A stretch of DNA of 64,000 nt, taken from Elusimicrobiota bacterium. GTDB taxonomy: Bacteria > Elusimicrobiota > Elusimicrobia > UBA1565 > UBA9628. Below, piece after piece: positions 34,669 through 43,170 of this stretch (position 1 is the stretch's first letter; every line of letters starts with the position of its first letter). Position numbers and translations under genes: made by a program. Below the pieces are notes generated by a model. The model had not been told where the DNA came from, searched no databases, and saw only the letters and a program-made list of their open reading frames with translations. The stretch covers positions 124,001 through 188,000 of the forward strand of contig DAHZHT010000001.1 in NCBI GenBank assembly GCA_027406905.1, read 5' to 3'.

Positions 34669-35856
34669 TTAGCCCGCGCGGCCTCGGGAGATTTCCCGAA
34701 GCCTCCACCACGGACGAGCCTTGATTTTGGAGGACAGGGAAACCTCTTCATCGGCCTGGCTGAGGACATATCCCTCCCAATTTTTCAGGGGCGTTCCCAG
34801 CCTTTCCAGGGGCTTGGCCAAATCCGGGCGCAGTGTCCGGGAGAGCTTGAATTCGAGAACGTCTATTCTGGCTCCCCAGTCGAGAATCGCGTCGGCCTCG
34901 TTTCCGTTTGAGTCTCTCAGGAAATAAAGCTCGTAGGGCCTCCCGTGGTTGAACTTTTGCTTGAGGAGTTCAATAACGGCCATGTTCTCGAAAAAAGCGC
35001 CGGCCATGGGGCCCGCGCTTAAGGTTTTCGCGTCTTGGTATTTCAATAGATGGGCCAGAAGGCCGGTGTCGGTGAAATAAATCTTTGGCCGCTTGACCAC
35101 GCGCTTGGAGAGATTGCGGAAGTAGGGCCTCAAGAGATAAACGATGCGGGTCGATTCCAAAAGAGAAAGCCAATGGCGCGCGTTGGGCTGACTGACTCCG
35201 CAGTCTTTTGCGACTTCGCTGAGATTGAGAATCGAACCCGCCCGCGCGGCCAGAAGCTCCAAAAAAGACTGGAAAAGAGACAGGTCATGCACCGCCTTGA
35301 TTTGGCGGATGTCTCTTTCTAAATAAGTGCGCAAATAAGAGGAGTAGTAATCCTGCGGCGGAGCGCCGTGAGCGGCGGGCTTCGGATAAAACCCCTTAAA
35401 GAGGCGGCGGAATAATTCTCCGGTTCCAGAATCGAAGGGGGGAAGCTCTTCCCATGAAAATCCCAGGAGCTCGAAAAGCGCCGCGCGTCCGGCCAGGGAT
35501 TCCGACAACCCGGCCATTAGGGGAAAAATCTGGGAACCCGTCAGAATAAACATTCCCGGCTTTTGTCGGGACTTGTCCGCCGCGATCTTGATATACGGCA
35601 AGAGCTCGGGGGCGTATTGGATTTCGTCGATTAAGACCCTTGGCCCCAGGTCTTCGAGAAATAAGCGGGGGTCTTTTTTTGCCATCGAGGTTCTGGCCGG
35701 ATCGTCGAGGCTGACATATGCGTAATCCTTGAAGAGACGGGAAAGAAGAGTTGATTTCCCGCTTTGTCTTGGTCCCGTCAGGACAATGACAGGGAAATGG
35801 CGGGCGGCGGAGAGAATTCTCTTCTCGATGGCGCGGGGCAAATAATGGAAGCTCAT
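34669..35856 (-). CDS. AAA+ ATPase with DUF4143
   Basis: This 395-residue protein has Walker A TGPRQSGKSTLLSRLF near residue 27, Walker B RVLIDEIQYAPEL and sensor FILTGSQIFPLM. The C-terminal DUF4143 has FYPKPAAHGAPPQDYYSSYL, RDIRQI, YFTDTGLLAHLL and YFLRDSNGNEADAILDWG. The last segment resembles the D-x-D/E-x-K core of nuclease-like folds. This is a very common, mobile, poorly understood family in bacteria and archaea. It is oriented against its neighbours and separates two palindrome-driven exported genes. Lateral acquisition is plausible. Confidence 0.85.
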   Translation of the reverse strand: MSFHYLPRAIEKRILSAARHFPVIVLTGPRQSGKSTLLSRLFKDYAYVSLDDPARTSMAKKDPRLFLEDLGPRVLIDEIQYAPELLPYIKIAADKSRQKPGMFILTGSQIFPLMAGLSESLAGRAALFELLGFSWEELPPFDSGTGELFRRLFKGFYPKPAAHGAPPQDYYSSYLRTYLERDIRQIKAVHDLSLFQSFLELLAARAGSILNLSEVAKDCGVSQPNARHWLSLLESTRIVYLLRPYFRNLSKRVVKRPKIYFTDTGLLAHLLKYQDAKTLSAGPMAGAFFENMAVIELLKQKFNHGRPYELYFLRDSNGNEADAILDWGARIDVLEFKLSRTLRPDLAKPLERLGTPLKNWEGYVLSQADEEVSLSSKIKARPWWRLREISRGRAG

Positions 35857-35938
35857 GCCATAGTATGCAATTTAAAATAAATATTTTCAAATTACATAAA
35901 TTCTATTGTGCTTGCATCCTCGCAGTGTCCGTTTTATC

Positions 35939-36007
35939 TAGGCCCAAAGGCCTACGTCTCCTTTAGGTCTAAAGACCCTGTTCAGAGTGTTCGGCTTATC
36001 TTATCCT
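35939..36007 (+). promoter_or_regulatory. Tandem-palindrome promoter element E
   Basis: TAGGCCCAAAGGCCTA (35939-35954) is a perfect palindrome. TAGGTCTAAAGACCCTG (35964-35980) is near-perfect. TATCCT starts at 36002, 38 bp after the T of the second TAGG. It heads the operon starting at 36032. This copy shows the half-site symmetry most clearly and supports recognition by a dimeric protein. Confidence 0.75.
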
Positions 36008-36031
36008 TTACAGAAGGATGAAAGGAGAAAT

Positions 36032-38716
36032 ATGAAAACAGAAAAACCAAAGTTGCCCCGCCGGTTTCTCAGTCTCGCGCTAGCCGTCGTTTTGATGGGA
36101 TCGCAGTTAAGCTTTTATTCCCGCTCGGCTTTAGCCGTCGGTTTAGAGGAAAATGGCGGCGCTTCCGGGGTTTCTACCGGTCTTGAGAATGCGCGTTCTC
36201 CTTCCGTCGTCCCGAACAATTTTTCATCCCCCAATGGCATTCAAGAGGTTCTCCCGGATGGATTAGGCCTTGATTTAAATCTCACTCCGCTCAGTTCTCC
36301 GGTGGGTGAAATTCCCGCGATTTCAAATGCGCTTCCCGCCAAGGCTCAGGATCAAAACCAAGGCAATTCCGGAAAAGACGATTCGGCTCAAGCCGGAGCG
36401 GGGACGGCCAACCACAATCAAGGAACTCCTCAAAACGGCGGCAATGGAAATCCCGGCTCTTCTAATGGAGATAATAAAAAAGAAGATTCTTTAAAAAGCG
36501 CCGAGGGCCGCGTCGAGAAAAGCTTAGCCAAGGCCAAGGATGCCTTTAATAACGGAAAAGATCAAAACGCCGGAGAATCATCGGGCGGAGCTTCCGAAGA
36601 TAAAAATAGATACGGGGTCCATATTCAACCTCTTTTGGCGCTTCTCCGATTCGAGCGTCGCCTTGGAATTAAAGAGACGACGAATGTGGGGGAGATTACT
36701 CATCCTGAATTTGCTCGCAGGGCCCAGCAGCTTTTTGAACTGACTCGAATGATTGAGAGGCGGCACGGCCTTGAAGGGTCTCAGGAAGGCCTCGGTTTAA
36801 GTTATCCCCAATTTGCCCAAAGAGTTGAGCGCGCAGCTAAATTGCGCGACATGGAAAATAGGGATTTAGAGGAAGGGCTTCGCATTGAAAAAGCGGCTAA
36901 CCGCGATCTGCAAAACGGTTGGGACCGCGAAACGGAGGATGAAGATGGAGATCTCCCCGCAGTCATGCCCTCCCACTTGAAAACTCCGACCTTGGATGAG
37001 TTCGGCTCGGATTTGACGCAAGAGGCGCGGCAGAAAAAACTAGATCCGGTTTACGGGCGGGATAAAGAGATTTCAGAACTGATTGACATTTTGACCCAAA
37101 AGAGAAAAAGAAACGCCGTGTTAATCGGAGAAGCCGGCGTTGGAAAGACCGCGATTGTCGAAGGCCTGGCGCAAAAAATCGCGGCGGGAGAAGTCCCCGT
37201 TCTTAAAGGAAAGAGAATTGTTTCGCTTGATATTAGCGCCTTGCTCGCGGGAACTCAATATCGGGGGCAATTCGAGGCGCGGGTGACCAAGCTCTTAAAA
37301 GAGCTTGAGGAAAATCCCGATGTTATTCTTTTTATTGACGAGATGCATCAAATTGTCGGAGCCAACTCTTCTTCCGGCGGCGAGAGAGATTCCATGAACA
37401 TGGCCAATATGCTTAAAGCCGCCTTGGCTCGGGGCCGGGTTCAAGTCATTGGGGCGACGACCTTTGATGAATATCGAAAATACATCGAAAAAGATTCCGC
37501 GTTAGAAAGGAGGCTTCAAACCATTGCGGTCAAGGCTCCGACGGCGGATGAGGCGGTTTTAATTCTTAAAGCCTTAAGGCCGGGTTTTGAAAAACACCAC
37601 GGCGTGCGTTATGACGACGCGGTCATTAAAACGATTGCGGATCTTTCTTCCCGCTATATTTATGGGCGCAATCTGCCCGACAGCGCCATTGACGTCATGG
37701 ACGGCGTGGGCTCTTTTGTCCGCGCTTCCGGGCGAAATCTCGTGACGGAGGCGGATGTTCGCGCGATCGTCTCTAAAATCAGCGGGGTTCCGGTTCAAAA
37801 TTTAGGGCAAGACGAGAAAAACCGGCTTACCCGCATCGAAAATTATCTCGGCCAAAGAATCAAGGGCCAGCAAGAAGCGATCAAGCTCATCTCTGAAGCG
37901 GTCCGGGCCGATCGCGCGGGGTTTAAGACTTCCGCCGGACCCTTGAGCTTTCTCTTCGCCGGTCCCACTGGAGTGGGCAAAACGGAAACGGGCAAGGCCT
38001 TGGCCGAGTTTCTCTTTGGAAGCGATAAAAATCTTATTCGCCTTGACATGTCGGAATACCAGGGAAATATTACGCAGTCTCGCCTGGAGTCGGATTTAAC
38101 CGAGAAAGTGCGGCGCAATCCTTACAGCGTCGTTCTTCTTGATGAAATCGACAAAGCTAACCCCGCGTTCTTAAACTTATTGCTTCAAGTGTTGGACGAA
38201 GGGCGCTTTACCGATGGAACCGGCAAGCTCGTGGATTTTAGCCATGCGATCATCGTCATGAGCGCCAATTATATGAGCCGCTCTTTCATCGAAAAGCCGC
38301 GCCATCTCGGCTTTAACTCGGAATCATCCGATCCGTCCCTGGCGGATAGAAAAGCCATGGCCGGAGAGGGAATTAAAGGCCTCTTGCCGCCTGAGTTCTA
38401 CAACCGAATCGGAGACGTCGTGGTTTTTAATCCGCTTAGCCGCGAGGCGGCGGGCCAAATTCTCGATACGATGCTCTCTCAGATTAAAAATATCGCCAAA
38501 GAAAAAAATATCGATATTGAAATCAGCCTTGAGGCTCGCGATTTCTTGATTGGAAAAGGTTATGACGCTTCTTATGGGGCTCGGCCCATGCGCCGCGCGG
38601 TGGACGCTTATTTGGCGCGTCCCCTGGCCCTGGAATCGCTTAAATCGGACGCTCCGCAACGTTTTCGCGTGGTTGTCAGCGCTAATGGAGAGGGCCTGAG
38701 ATTTGAAGCCTTATAG
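36032..38716 (+). CDS. Exported ClpC-like AAA+ unfoldase
   Basis: The start is the ATG at 36032, with AAAGGAG upstream. This 894-residue protein begins with a basic n-region and hydrophobic core (KLPRRFLSLALAVVLMGSQL ... SALA), a typical Sec signal. A ~170-residue Asn/Gly/Ser-rich linker and a helical region follow, then two AAA+ rings. D1 Walker A is GEAGVGKT (~366-373) with VILFIDEMHQIVGA. D2 Walker A is GPTGVGKT (~644-651) with VVLLDEIDKANPAF. There is no ClpB middle domain. LGF at 759-761 sits where ClpC has its ClpP-binding loop. No standard Clp N-domain repeats were seen. An ATPase with an export signal is puzzling. The helix could instead anchor it to the membrane. Confidence 0.85.
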   Translation: MKTEKPKLPRRFLSLALAVVLMGSQLSFYSRSALAVGLEENGGASGVSTGLENARSPSVVPNNFSSPNGIQEVLPDGLGLDLNLTPLSSPVGEIPAISNALPAKAQDQNQGNSGKDDSAQAGAGTANHNQGTPQNGGNGNPGSSNGDNKKEDSLKSAEGRVEKSLAKAKDAFNNGKDQNAGESSGGASEDKNRYGVHIQPLLALLRFERRLGIKETTNVGEITHPEFARRAQQLFELTRMIERRHGLEGSQEGLGLSYPQFAQRVERAAKLRDMENRDLEEGLRIEKAANRDLQNGWDRETEDEDGDLPAVMPSHLKTPTLDEFGSDLTQEARQKKLDPVYGRDKEISELIDILTQKRKRNAVLIGEAGVGKTAIVEGLAQKIAAGEVPVLKGKRIVSLDISALLAGTQYRGQFEARVTKLLKELEENPDVILFIDEMHQIVGANSSSGGERDSMNMANMLKAALARGRVQVIGATTFDEYRKYIEKDSALERRLQTIAVKAPTADEAVLILKALRPGFEKHHGVRYDDAVIKTIADLSSRYIYGRNLPDSAIDVMDGVGSFVRASGRNLVTEADVRAIVSKISGVPVQNLGQDEKNRLTRIENYLGQRIKGQQEAIKLISEAVRADRAGFKTSAGPLSFLFAGPTGVGKTETGKALAEFLFGSDKNLIRLDMSEYQGNITQSRLESDLTEKVRRNPYSVVLLDEIDKANPAFLNLLLQVLDEGRFTDGTGKLVDFSHAIIVMSANYMSRSFIEKPRHLGFNSESSDPSLADRKAMAGEGIKGLLPPEFYNRIGDVVVFNPLSREAAGQILDTMLSQIKNIAKEKNIDIEISLEARDFLIGKGYDASYGARPMRRAVDAYLARPLALESLKSDAPQRFRVVVSANGEGLRFEAL

Positions 38717-40439
38717 ACCGGGTCGGCCACAAGCCTCAAAGGTCCTAGCGGTTTTTTTGGGCCTGGCCCAGACATTATCGGTTGTCTCAGCCCCTCTTGG
38801 CGCGCAAGGCTTTCGGGAAGAAATTCCCGAAAGCCTTCCTCATTTAAATCTTGTTGGCGCTTCTCTTGGCGATGTTTCCAGCCTCAACTCTTTGCCCAAT
38901 TCGGACGATTTGCCCTCCGTAATTTCTCCATCCATCCCAAGTTTGCCGCCGCTTCCGGCGTCTTTGGCTCCCATATCAAAAAAGCCGGTTCTTGATTCTA
39001 TCGTTGCCGCTTCGCCTCAAGCCACCTCCGCCTTGGCTCCGGCGGCTTCGAAACTGCGCTCGATAGGCCAAATTTATTCCACAATCTCCGGCGCTCTTAA
39101 AGATCATTCTCCCGAGACCCTTTTGCGGGAATCCGATTTTTTCGATCTCTATTCCCAGTTTGTCCAGGACCTCGACTCAAAATTTAACTCTCCGGAATAT
39201 CAGTCCAACCGGGCTTTGTTTATTCGCGACGTGGAGCAGAGCCGCTTTCACGCATCAAAGCCGGGAGTGGGGGAAATCGAGGCCAAATTAATTGAAGGCC
39301 AGGTCTCTATTCGCTTTGCGGTGAAGGGGCGGAATCCCTTGATTGCCGTCATCGCCAATCCCGATTTATCGGCAAACGCGGGGCTGCCTCCCATTCAAGT
39401 TGAGGGCTCGCGCAAAAAAACCGGGAATTCCCCGGATCAGCCTCTTGCTTCAAAGCGCTTGAACACCTACCGCTCCCGGCTTTTGATCAACCGAAAGGTT
39501 CACCCCCTGGGTCTCTTAAAGGGCTCTTTTGGCGAGCCTTACCGTGCGGTGTTGATGATTGACGCCGCGGCTTTGAAGACTTTCTTTTCTCCGGCGCTGG
39601 GGGATAAAAAAACAAACCCGTCTTTTGTGCGCCGCAGTTTCCGTTGGTGGAAACATTGGATTAAAGGAACCCTGGAACCGGTTCATTACGGAGATGTTTT
39701 CCGCGGGGCGCTTTCGGCGTCAATTCAGTTCGGTTTGGCCTACGGCATGGCGGCCTTGGCCGCCCACTTTAACCCAAGCGCCAACGCTTTTACCTGGGGG
39801 CCGGCCATCGCCTCGGGGCTGTTCGCCTTGATGTTGGCGGTCTTTAGCGACAGTTACGCCGCTTTCGTTCAAAGAGGGGATAATCGCAGTTGGGAATCAA
39901 CCAAGCGCATGATGGTTAGCGCTCTTTTGTTTTATCCTTTGGCCGTCATGCAGGCGCATGGCGATTGGCACGTGATTTTCACCTGGCAGACCAATATCAT
40001 GGTTTGGCTGGTCGGTTTTGGAGATCGTTATCTGTCTACGGTCATGAACGTGGTTCCCAAAATTCATCAAAAATATTTCATGAAGCCGTGGTTTTTCCCG
40101 GTCAGAATGGCAGTTCCGCTGCGCGGCTTGATCGGAAAAATTTTTCATTCATCCGCGATTGCGAGCGCGACAGTCAAGGGAGTGACCATGACCCGTGAAA
40201 CCCTGGCCATCGCGCGCTTTATCGTCAAATTCCCCGGCCTTTTTCTGGATCCTTTCTTGTTGCGCTACACCCATGGGATTCCGGTGGTGACGCTTCTTTT
40301 GTGGGGATTAGCCCTTCCATTTTGGATTTTAAATTACCATGCGCTCAAGAAATTGGCCAAGGACAATTCGAGGATTCAGGAAGATCTCGATGCGCTCAGC
40401 GCCAAAAAAGGGCGCTGGTTTAAATGGAACGCAAAATGA
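38703..40439 (+). CDS. Exported multi-pass membrane protein
   Basis: This 578-residue protein starts at TTG 38703, overlapping the ClpC-like gene by 14 bases. It has a signal-like segment (ASKVLAVFLGLAQTLSVVSA) and a ~130-residue Ser/Pro/Leu-rich region (LPSVISPSIPSLPPLPASLA). A soluble domain follows (VSIRFAVKGRNPLIAVIANP), then five to six hydrophobic helices after residue ~330 (for example GLAYGMAALAAHFN, WQTNIMVWLVGFGDR, GIPVVTLLLWGLALPFWILN). The pro-region style matches the other palindrome-driven proteins. No family was recognised. It overlaps the next gene (ATGA). Confidence 0.65.
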   Translation: MKPYRPGRPQASKVLAVFLGLAQTLSVVSAPLGAQGFREEIPESLPHLNLVGASLGDVSSLNSLPNSDDLPSVISPSIPSLPPLPASLAPISKKPVLDSIVAASPQATSALAPAASKLRSIGQIYSTISGALKDHSPETLLRESDFFDLYSQFVQDLDSKFNSPEYQSNRALFIRDVEQSRFHASKPGVGEIEAKLIEGQVSIRFAVKGRNPLIAVIANPDLSANAGLPPIQVEGSRKKTGNSPDQPLASKRLNTYRSRLLINRKVHPLGLLKGSFGEPYRAVLMIDAAALKTFFSPALGDKKTNPSFVRRSFRWWKHWIKGTLEPVHYGDVFRGALSASIQFGLAYGMAALAAHFNPSANAFTWGPAIASGLFALMLAVFSDSYAAFVQRGDNRSWESTKRMMVSALLFYPLAVMQAHGDWHVIFTWQTNIMVWLVGFGDRYLSTVMNVVPKIHQKYFMKPWFFPVRMAVPLRGLIGKIFHSSAIASATVKGVTMTRETLAIARFIVKFPGLFLDPFLLRYTHGIPVVTLLLWGLALPFWILNYHALKKLAKDNSRIQEDLDALSAKKGRWFKWNAK

Positions 40440-41380
40440 AAAAAAATATTTTGGCGCTGGCGCTTTTTGGAGGACTCATTCCGCGCCTTTACTGCGCCCA
40501 GTATTCCGAATATAAAGGCCCGGAAGCTTCCGCGCCTGTCTTGAGCGCGCCGGAAATAGCGGCGGGTTTTGACGCATTCCCTTTGGGGGAATCAACTTCC
40601 CTCCATTTAGATTCTCTCTCGCGACAGCCGCTGGGCTTATTAGTCGGCAAAAGCGCTTTAAAGCCAGAATCTCAAGCGGCGGCTAGCGCTCATTTAGAGA
40701 CCAGGGTTTCCAATCTTTTGCCCGCTGCCGCCTCTATCTCTAAACCGGAGAGTTCTATATCCCAAAACATTTCCGCGCCGGAGACTTCGGCCTTGTCCGG
40801 TCGGGCGGTTCTCAAAAAAGCTTCCGCGATCGCGGCGGCCTTGTCCTCTCGTTTTTTGCTCGCCGCAAACGGGTATTCCGGTCCGGCTCAGGTCATTATC
40901 ATTCGCCATGGGGAAAAGCCGCCGGTGGGGAATCATTTAAACGATCGCGGCCGCGCCCGCGCTCAAGCCTTGGTGGGATTTTTCAAAAACAATCCGGAAG
41001 TCACCCAATACGGCCCTCCCGCCGCGATTTACGCGATGAAGCCCAGTTCCGACGACGGCAGTTTTCGCCCGATAGAGACGGTGACCCCTCTGTCCCAAAG
41101 TTTAGGGCTTTCAATTATCGAAGATTACGCGAAAAAAGACGGGCTCGCGATGATTCAAGCTATTTTGTCCAACGCCAGCTATGCCGGCAAGATGGTCTTG
41201 ATTTGTTGGGAACATCATGATATCGTTAATTTAGTCCGTTATTTCGGCTGGGACTCGGGGCCTGATTCATGGAAAGGAGACGTTTTTGATCGCGCGTGGA
41301 TTCTTAATTTCGAGAATAGAAAACCGGTTTCATTTAAAGACGTTCCCCAGCGCCTTCTTCCCGGCGACAGCTCTCAGTAA
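40436..41380 (+). CDS. Exported histidine-phosphatase-like protein
   Basis: The start is at the ATG at 40436 (314 residues) because this gives a clean signal peptide (MKKNILALALFGGLIPRLYC-A) and overlaps the upstream stop as ATGA. A ~120-residue Ser/Ala-rich pro-region precedes a phosphoglycerate-mutase-like domain with the catalytic RHG in QVIIIRHGEKPP. The second histidine is probably in ICWEHHDIVNLV. GNHLNDRGRARAQAL is also typical. It could dephosphorylate periplasmic phosphoesters. The substrate is unknown. It lies seven bases before the hotdog gene. Confidence 0.78.
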   Translation: MKKNILALALFGGLIPRLYCAQYSEYKGPEASAPVLSAPEIAAGFDAFPLGESTSLHLDSLSRQPLGLLVGKSALKPESQAAASAHLETRVSNLLPAAASISKPESSISQNISAPETSALSGRAVLKKASAIAAALSSRFLLAANGYSGPAQVIIIRHGEKPPVGNHLNDRGRARAQALVGFFKNNPEVTQYGPPAAIYAMKPSSDDGSFRPIETVTPLSQSLGLSIIEDYAKKDGLAMIQAILSNASYAGKMVLICWEHHDIVNLVRYFGWDSGPDSWKGDVFDRAWILNFENRKPVSFKDVPQRLLPGDSSQ

Positions 41381-41386
41381 CTTTTG

Positions 41387-42568
41387 ATGAAATTTAATGA
41401 GTTTCAGTCTCGCTTAAGTTTTAGCTTTGCCGAAATTAAGTTATATGCCCGCGGGGAGTTGTTGGAAGACATGCCTGTGGGCCTTCCCAAAATCTCGGAC
41501 TTTCTTCTTTTGCCTTTTCACGAGATTGAGTCCATCTCCTGGAATGAGACTTCCCAAACCGGCCGAATTGTTTGCGTTCGGCGCAACCATGTAGACGATT
41601 GGTTTTATTCCTGCCATTTTGTCGGCGACCCGGTGATGCCGGGGTGCTGGGGCTTGGACGCCGTTTGGCAATCGATGAAATTTTTCGCCGCCTGGCGCGG
41701 GCTTTCTGCTTGCGACAAGGACTTGGGATTTTCCGAGGTCGTTTTCTCCGGACAGATACGACCCTACGATCAAAAAATCGTCTATGCGGTGGATATTCAA
41801 TCAATCGAAAAAGAGGGAAGCGATTTTTTGATGAGCGCTTCCGCTTCCGTTTTTCTTGGAGACGCTCTGATTTACTCCATTGGCTCGGCGCAGATCGGTT
41901 CCGCTTTCTGGGAGAAAAACTCAGAAGAGTTGTCCCCTGGCGTTTCCGAGAGGTCTTATGCCCCGTTTGAAAAGCGGCTGAGTTATCAGGAATTTTTGTC
42001 CAAGGATTGTTTATCGCGCGAGGAAATTATCGCCTTGTCCCAGGGGGGGCTGGTGGAAAATCCGCCGGTTGAGATGGGGCTTCTTCCTTCTTCTTTAATG
42101 CTGGGAATAGACGCGGTCTCGCGTTTGTCTTTGGACCGGTTTACCGGGACGGGAGAGGTTTTAGCTTTTAGAAACAACAGCGGTCTGGAATGGTTCTATC
42201 CGATGAACGGCGCAATTAAGCCGACGGCTTTGTTGATTGACTCGGTGTGGCAGATCTTTGGCCTTTTTCTGACCTGGAGCGGCGCCGCCGGCGTTGGGCG
42301 GGCCCTGGGGGTCGAAAAAGTCGAGATATTCGACCAGGTCCTGCCGAAAGACCGTCAAATAATCTATGATGTAAAAATTAATAAACTGATTCGTCCCGCG
42401 GGAACGACGGACGTCTTTGTTCAGGGGGATGCGCGCGTTTTCGCGGATGGCCGTTTAATTTTAAGCTGTATGAATGCCCAGGTGGGATGTCATTTGCATA
42501 TTCGCTACGCGGATTATCCGTTGAAAACTCCAATGTCGATTGGGGGGAGCCTCAAAAGGAGAGATTAG
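41387..42568 (+). CDS. Double-hotdog FabA-like dehydratase
   Basis: The start is taken at the ATG at 41387, with a TTG three bases earlier as an alternative. Of 393 residues, the first half contains HFVGDPVMPGCWGLDAVWQS, an excellent FabA active site (His, and Asp in GLDA). The second half repeats the fold, but its counterpart YPMNGAIKPTALLIDSVWQI lacks the histidine. Thus one active and one degenerate hotdog are fused, as in dehydratase didomains of polyunsaturated fatty-acid synthases. No signal peptide is seen, unlike its upstream operon mates. It probably dehydrates a beta-hydroxyacyl-ACP for a special lipid. Confidence 0.8.
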   Translation: MKFNEFQSRLSFSFAEIKLYARGELLEDMPVGLPKISDFLLLPFHEIESISWNETSQTGRIVCVRRNHVDDWFYSCHFVGDPVMPGCWGLDAVWQSMKFFAAWRGLSACDKDLGFSEVVFSGQIRPYDQKIVYAVDIQSIEKEGSDFLMSASASVFLGDALIYSIGSAQIGSAFWEKNSEELSPGVSERSYAPFEKRLSYQEFLSKDCLSREEIIALSQGGLVENPPVEMGLLPSSLMLGIDAVSRLSLDRFTGTGEVLAFRNNSGLEWFYPMNGAIKPTALLIDSVWQIFGLFLTWSGAAGVGRALGVEKVEIFDQVLPKDRQIIYDVKINKLIRPAGTTDVFVQGDARVFADGRLILSCMNAQVGCHLHIRYADYPLKTPMSIGGSLKRRD

Positions 42569-43045
42569 TTGAGCGGCTGGGGTAAAGAAAAAATTTTGTC
42601 TTTAATTCCTCAACAGCGCCCCATGCGCTTTGTCGACGAGATATCGGAGTTGGATGAAGAGCATATCCTGGGCGTCTATACCTGGAAACAAGAAGACGCC
42701 GTCGAATATTTAGGGCGCTGGCTGATTCCGCCGGCTAAACTCATTGAAATGGCGGCGCAGATCGGAAACGTCGCCTGGTGCATTTATCATATGAGTCATA
42801 GCGTTTCTGAAGAGGAATTAAGCCGGATGGTCGGCTTTTTCGCCGAAATCCGCCGGGCGGAGTGCAAAAAATTAGTTTCACCCGGCGATAAAATCGCCTG
42901 TTTTGCCTCTTTCGGGGAAGAGGGTTATTTTCGCTCCAACAAACTCCTCAGCGAGGTTCAGATGCAGTTTGACGGCGGGGCCCAAGACGGAGAAGACGTC
43001 TTTGAGGGTCTTTTATCCGGCATGTGGGTCCTCCGAACGGAGTAG
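42569..43045 (+). CDS. FabZ-like hotdog protein
   Basis: A 158-residue protein starting with TTG directly after the preceding stop. IPQQRPMRFVDEI matches the FabZ entry motif (hP-[HQ]-R-x-P-[FM]-x-x-[VL]-D). The helix RWLIPPAKLIEMAAQIGNVA aligns with the G-H-F-P ... P-G-V-x-x-x-E-A region but lacks the catalytic histidine, so activity is doubtful. Such proteins occur as partners of atypical acyl-ACP dehydratases. It ends the translationally coupled run that begins at 36032. Confidence 0.7.
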   Translation: MSGWGKEKILSLIPQQRPMRFVDEISELDEEHILGVYTWKQEDAVEYLGRWLIPPAKLIEMAAQIGNVAWCIYHMSHSVSEEELSRMVGFFAEIRRAECKKLVSPGDKIACFASFGEEGYFRSNKLLSEVQMQFDGGAQDGEDVFEGLLSGMWVLRTE

Positions 43046-43050
43046 GATAA

Positions 43051-43170
43051 ATGAGCGAATGCGCTTTTGATCTCGCCGGATTGCGTTCCTTCATTTTGGA
43101 CCAAGTTAAAAACGACATTTTTGTCCGCATGGCGGTTTTGTCTTTGCTTCATGAGGGGCGGGGACATTGA
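43051..43170 (+). CDS. 39-residue protein coupled to the AlbA_2 ATPase
   Basis: The ORF runs from ATG 43051 to TGA 43168-43170. The protein is MSECAFDLAGLRSFILDQVK then a helical NDIFVRMAVLSLLHEGRGH. The stop overlaps the TTG start of the next gene (TTGA), so it is positioned for translational coupling. Its beginning resembles the 17-residue ORF at 44738 (ECAF-[DE]-[LI]-A-x-LR), which argues that it is a real element. No family was recognised. Confidence 0.45.
   Translation: MSECAFDLAGLRSFILDQVKNDIFVRMAVLSLLHEGRGH

Noticed and set aside
34669-35856. DUF4143 ATPase as part of the exported-protein system
   Set aside because: It is on the opposite strand, lacks a signal peptide and the palindrome promoter, and belongs to a family that is mobile and widespread.
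35987-36031. Earlier start for the ClpC-like gene within the promoter region
   Set aside because: It would add residues encoded downstream of the -10 box without a ribosome-binding site; the ATG at 36032 has AAAGGAG and gives a clean signal peptide.
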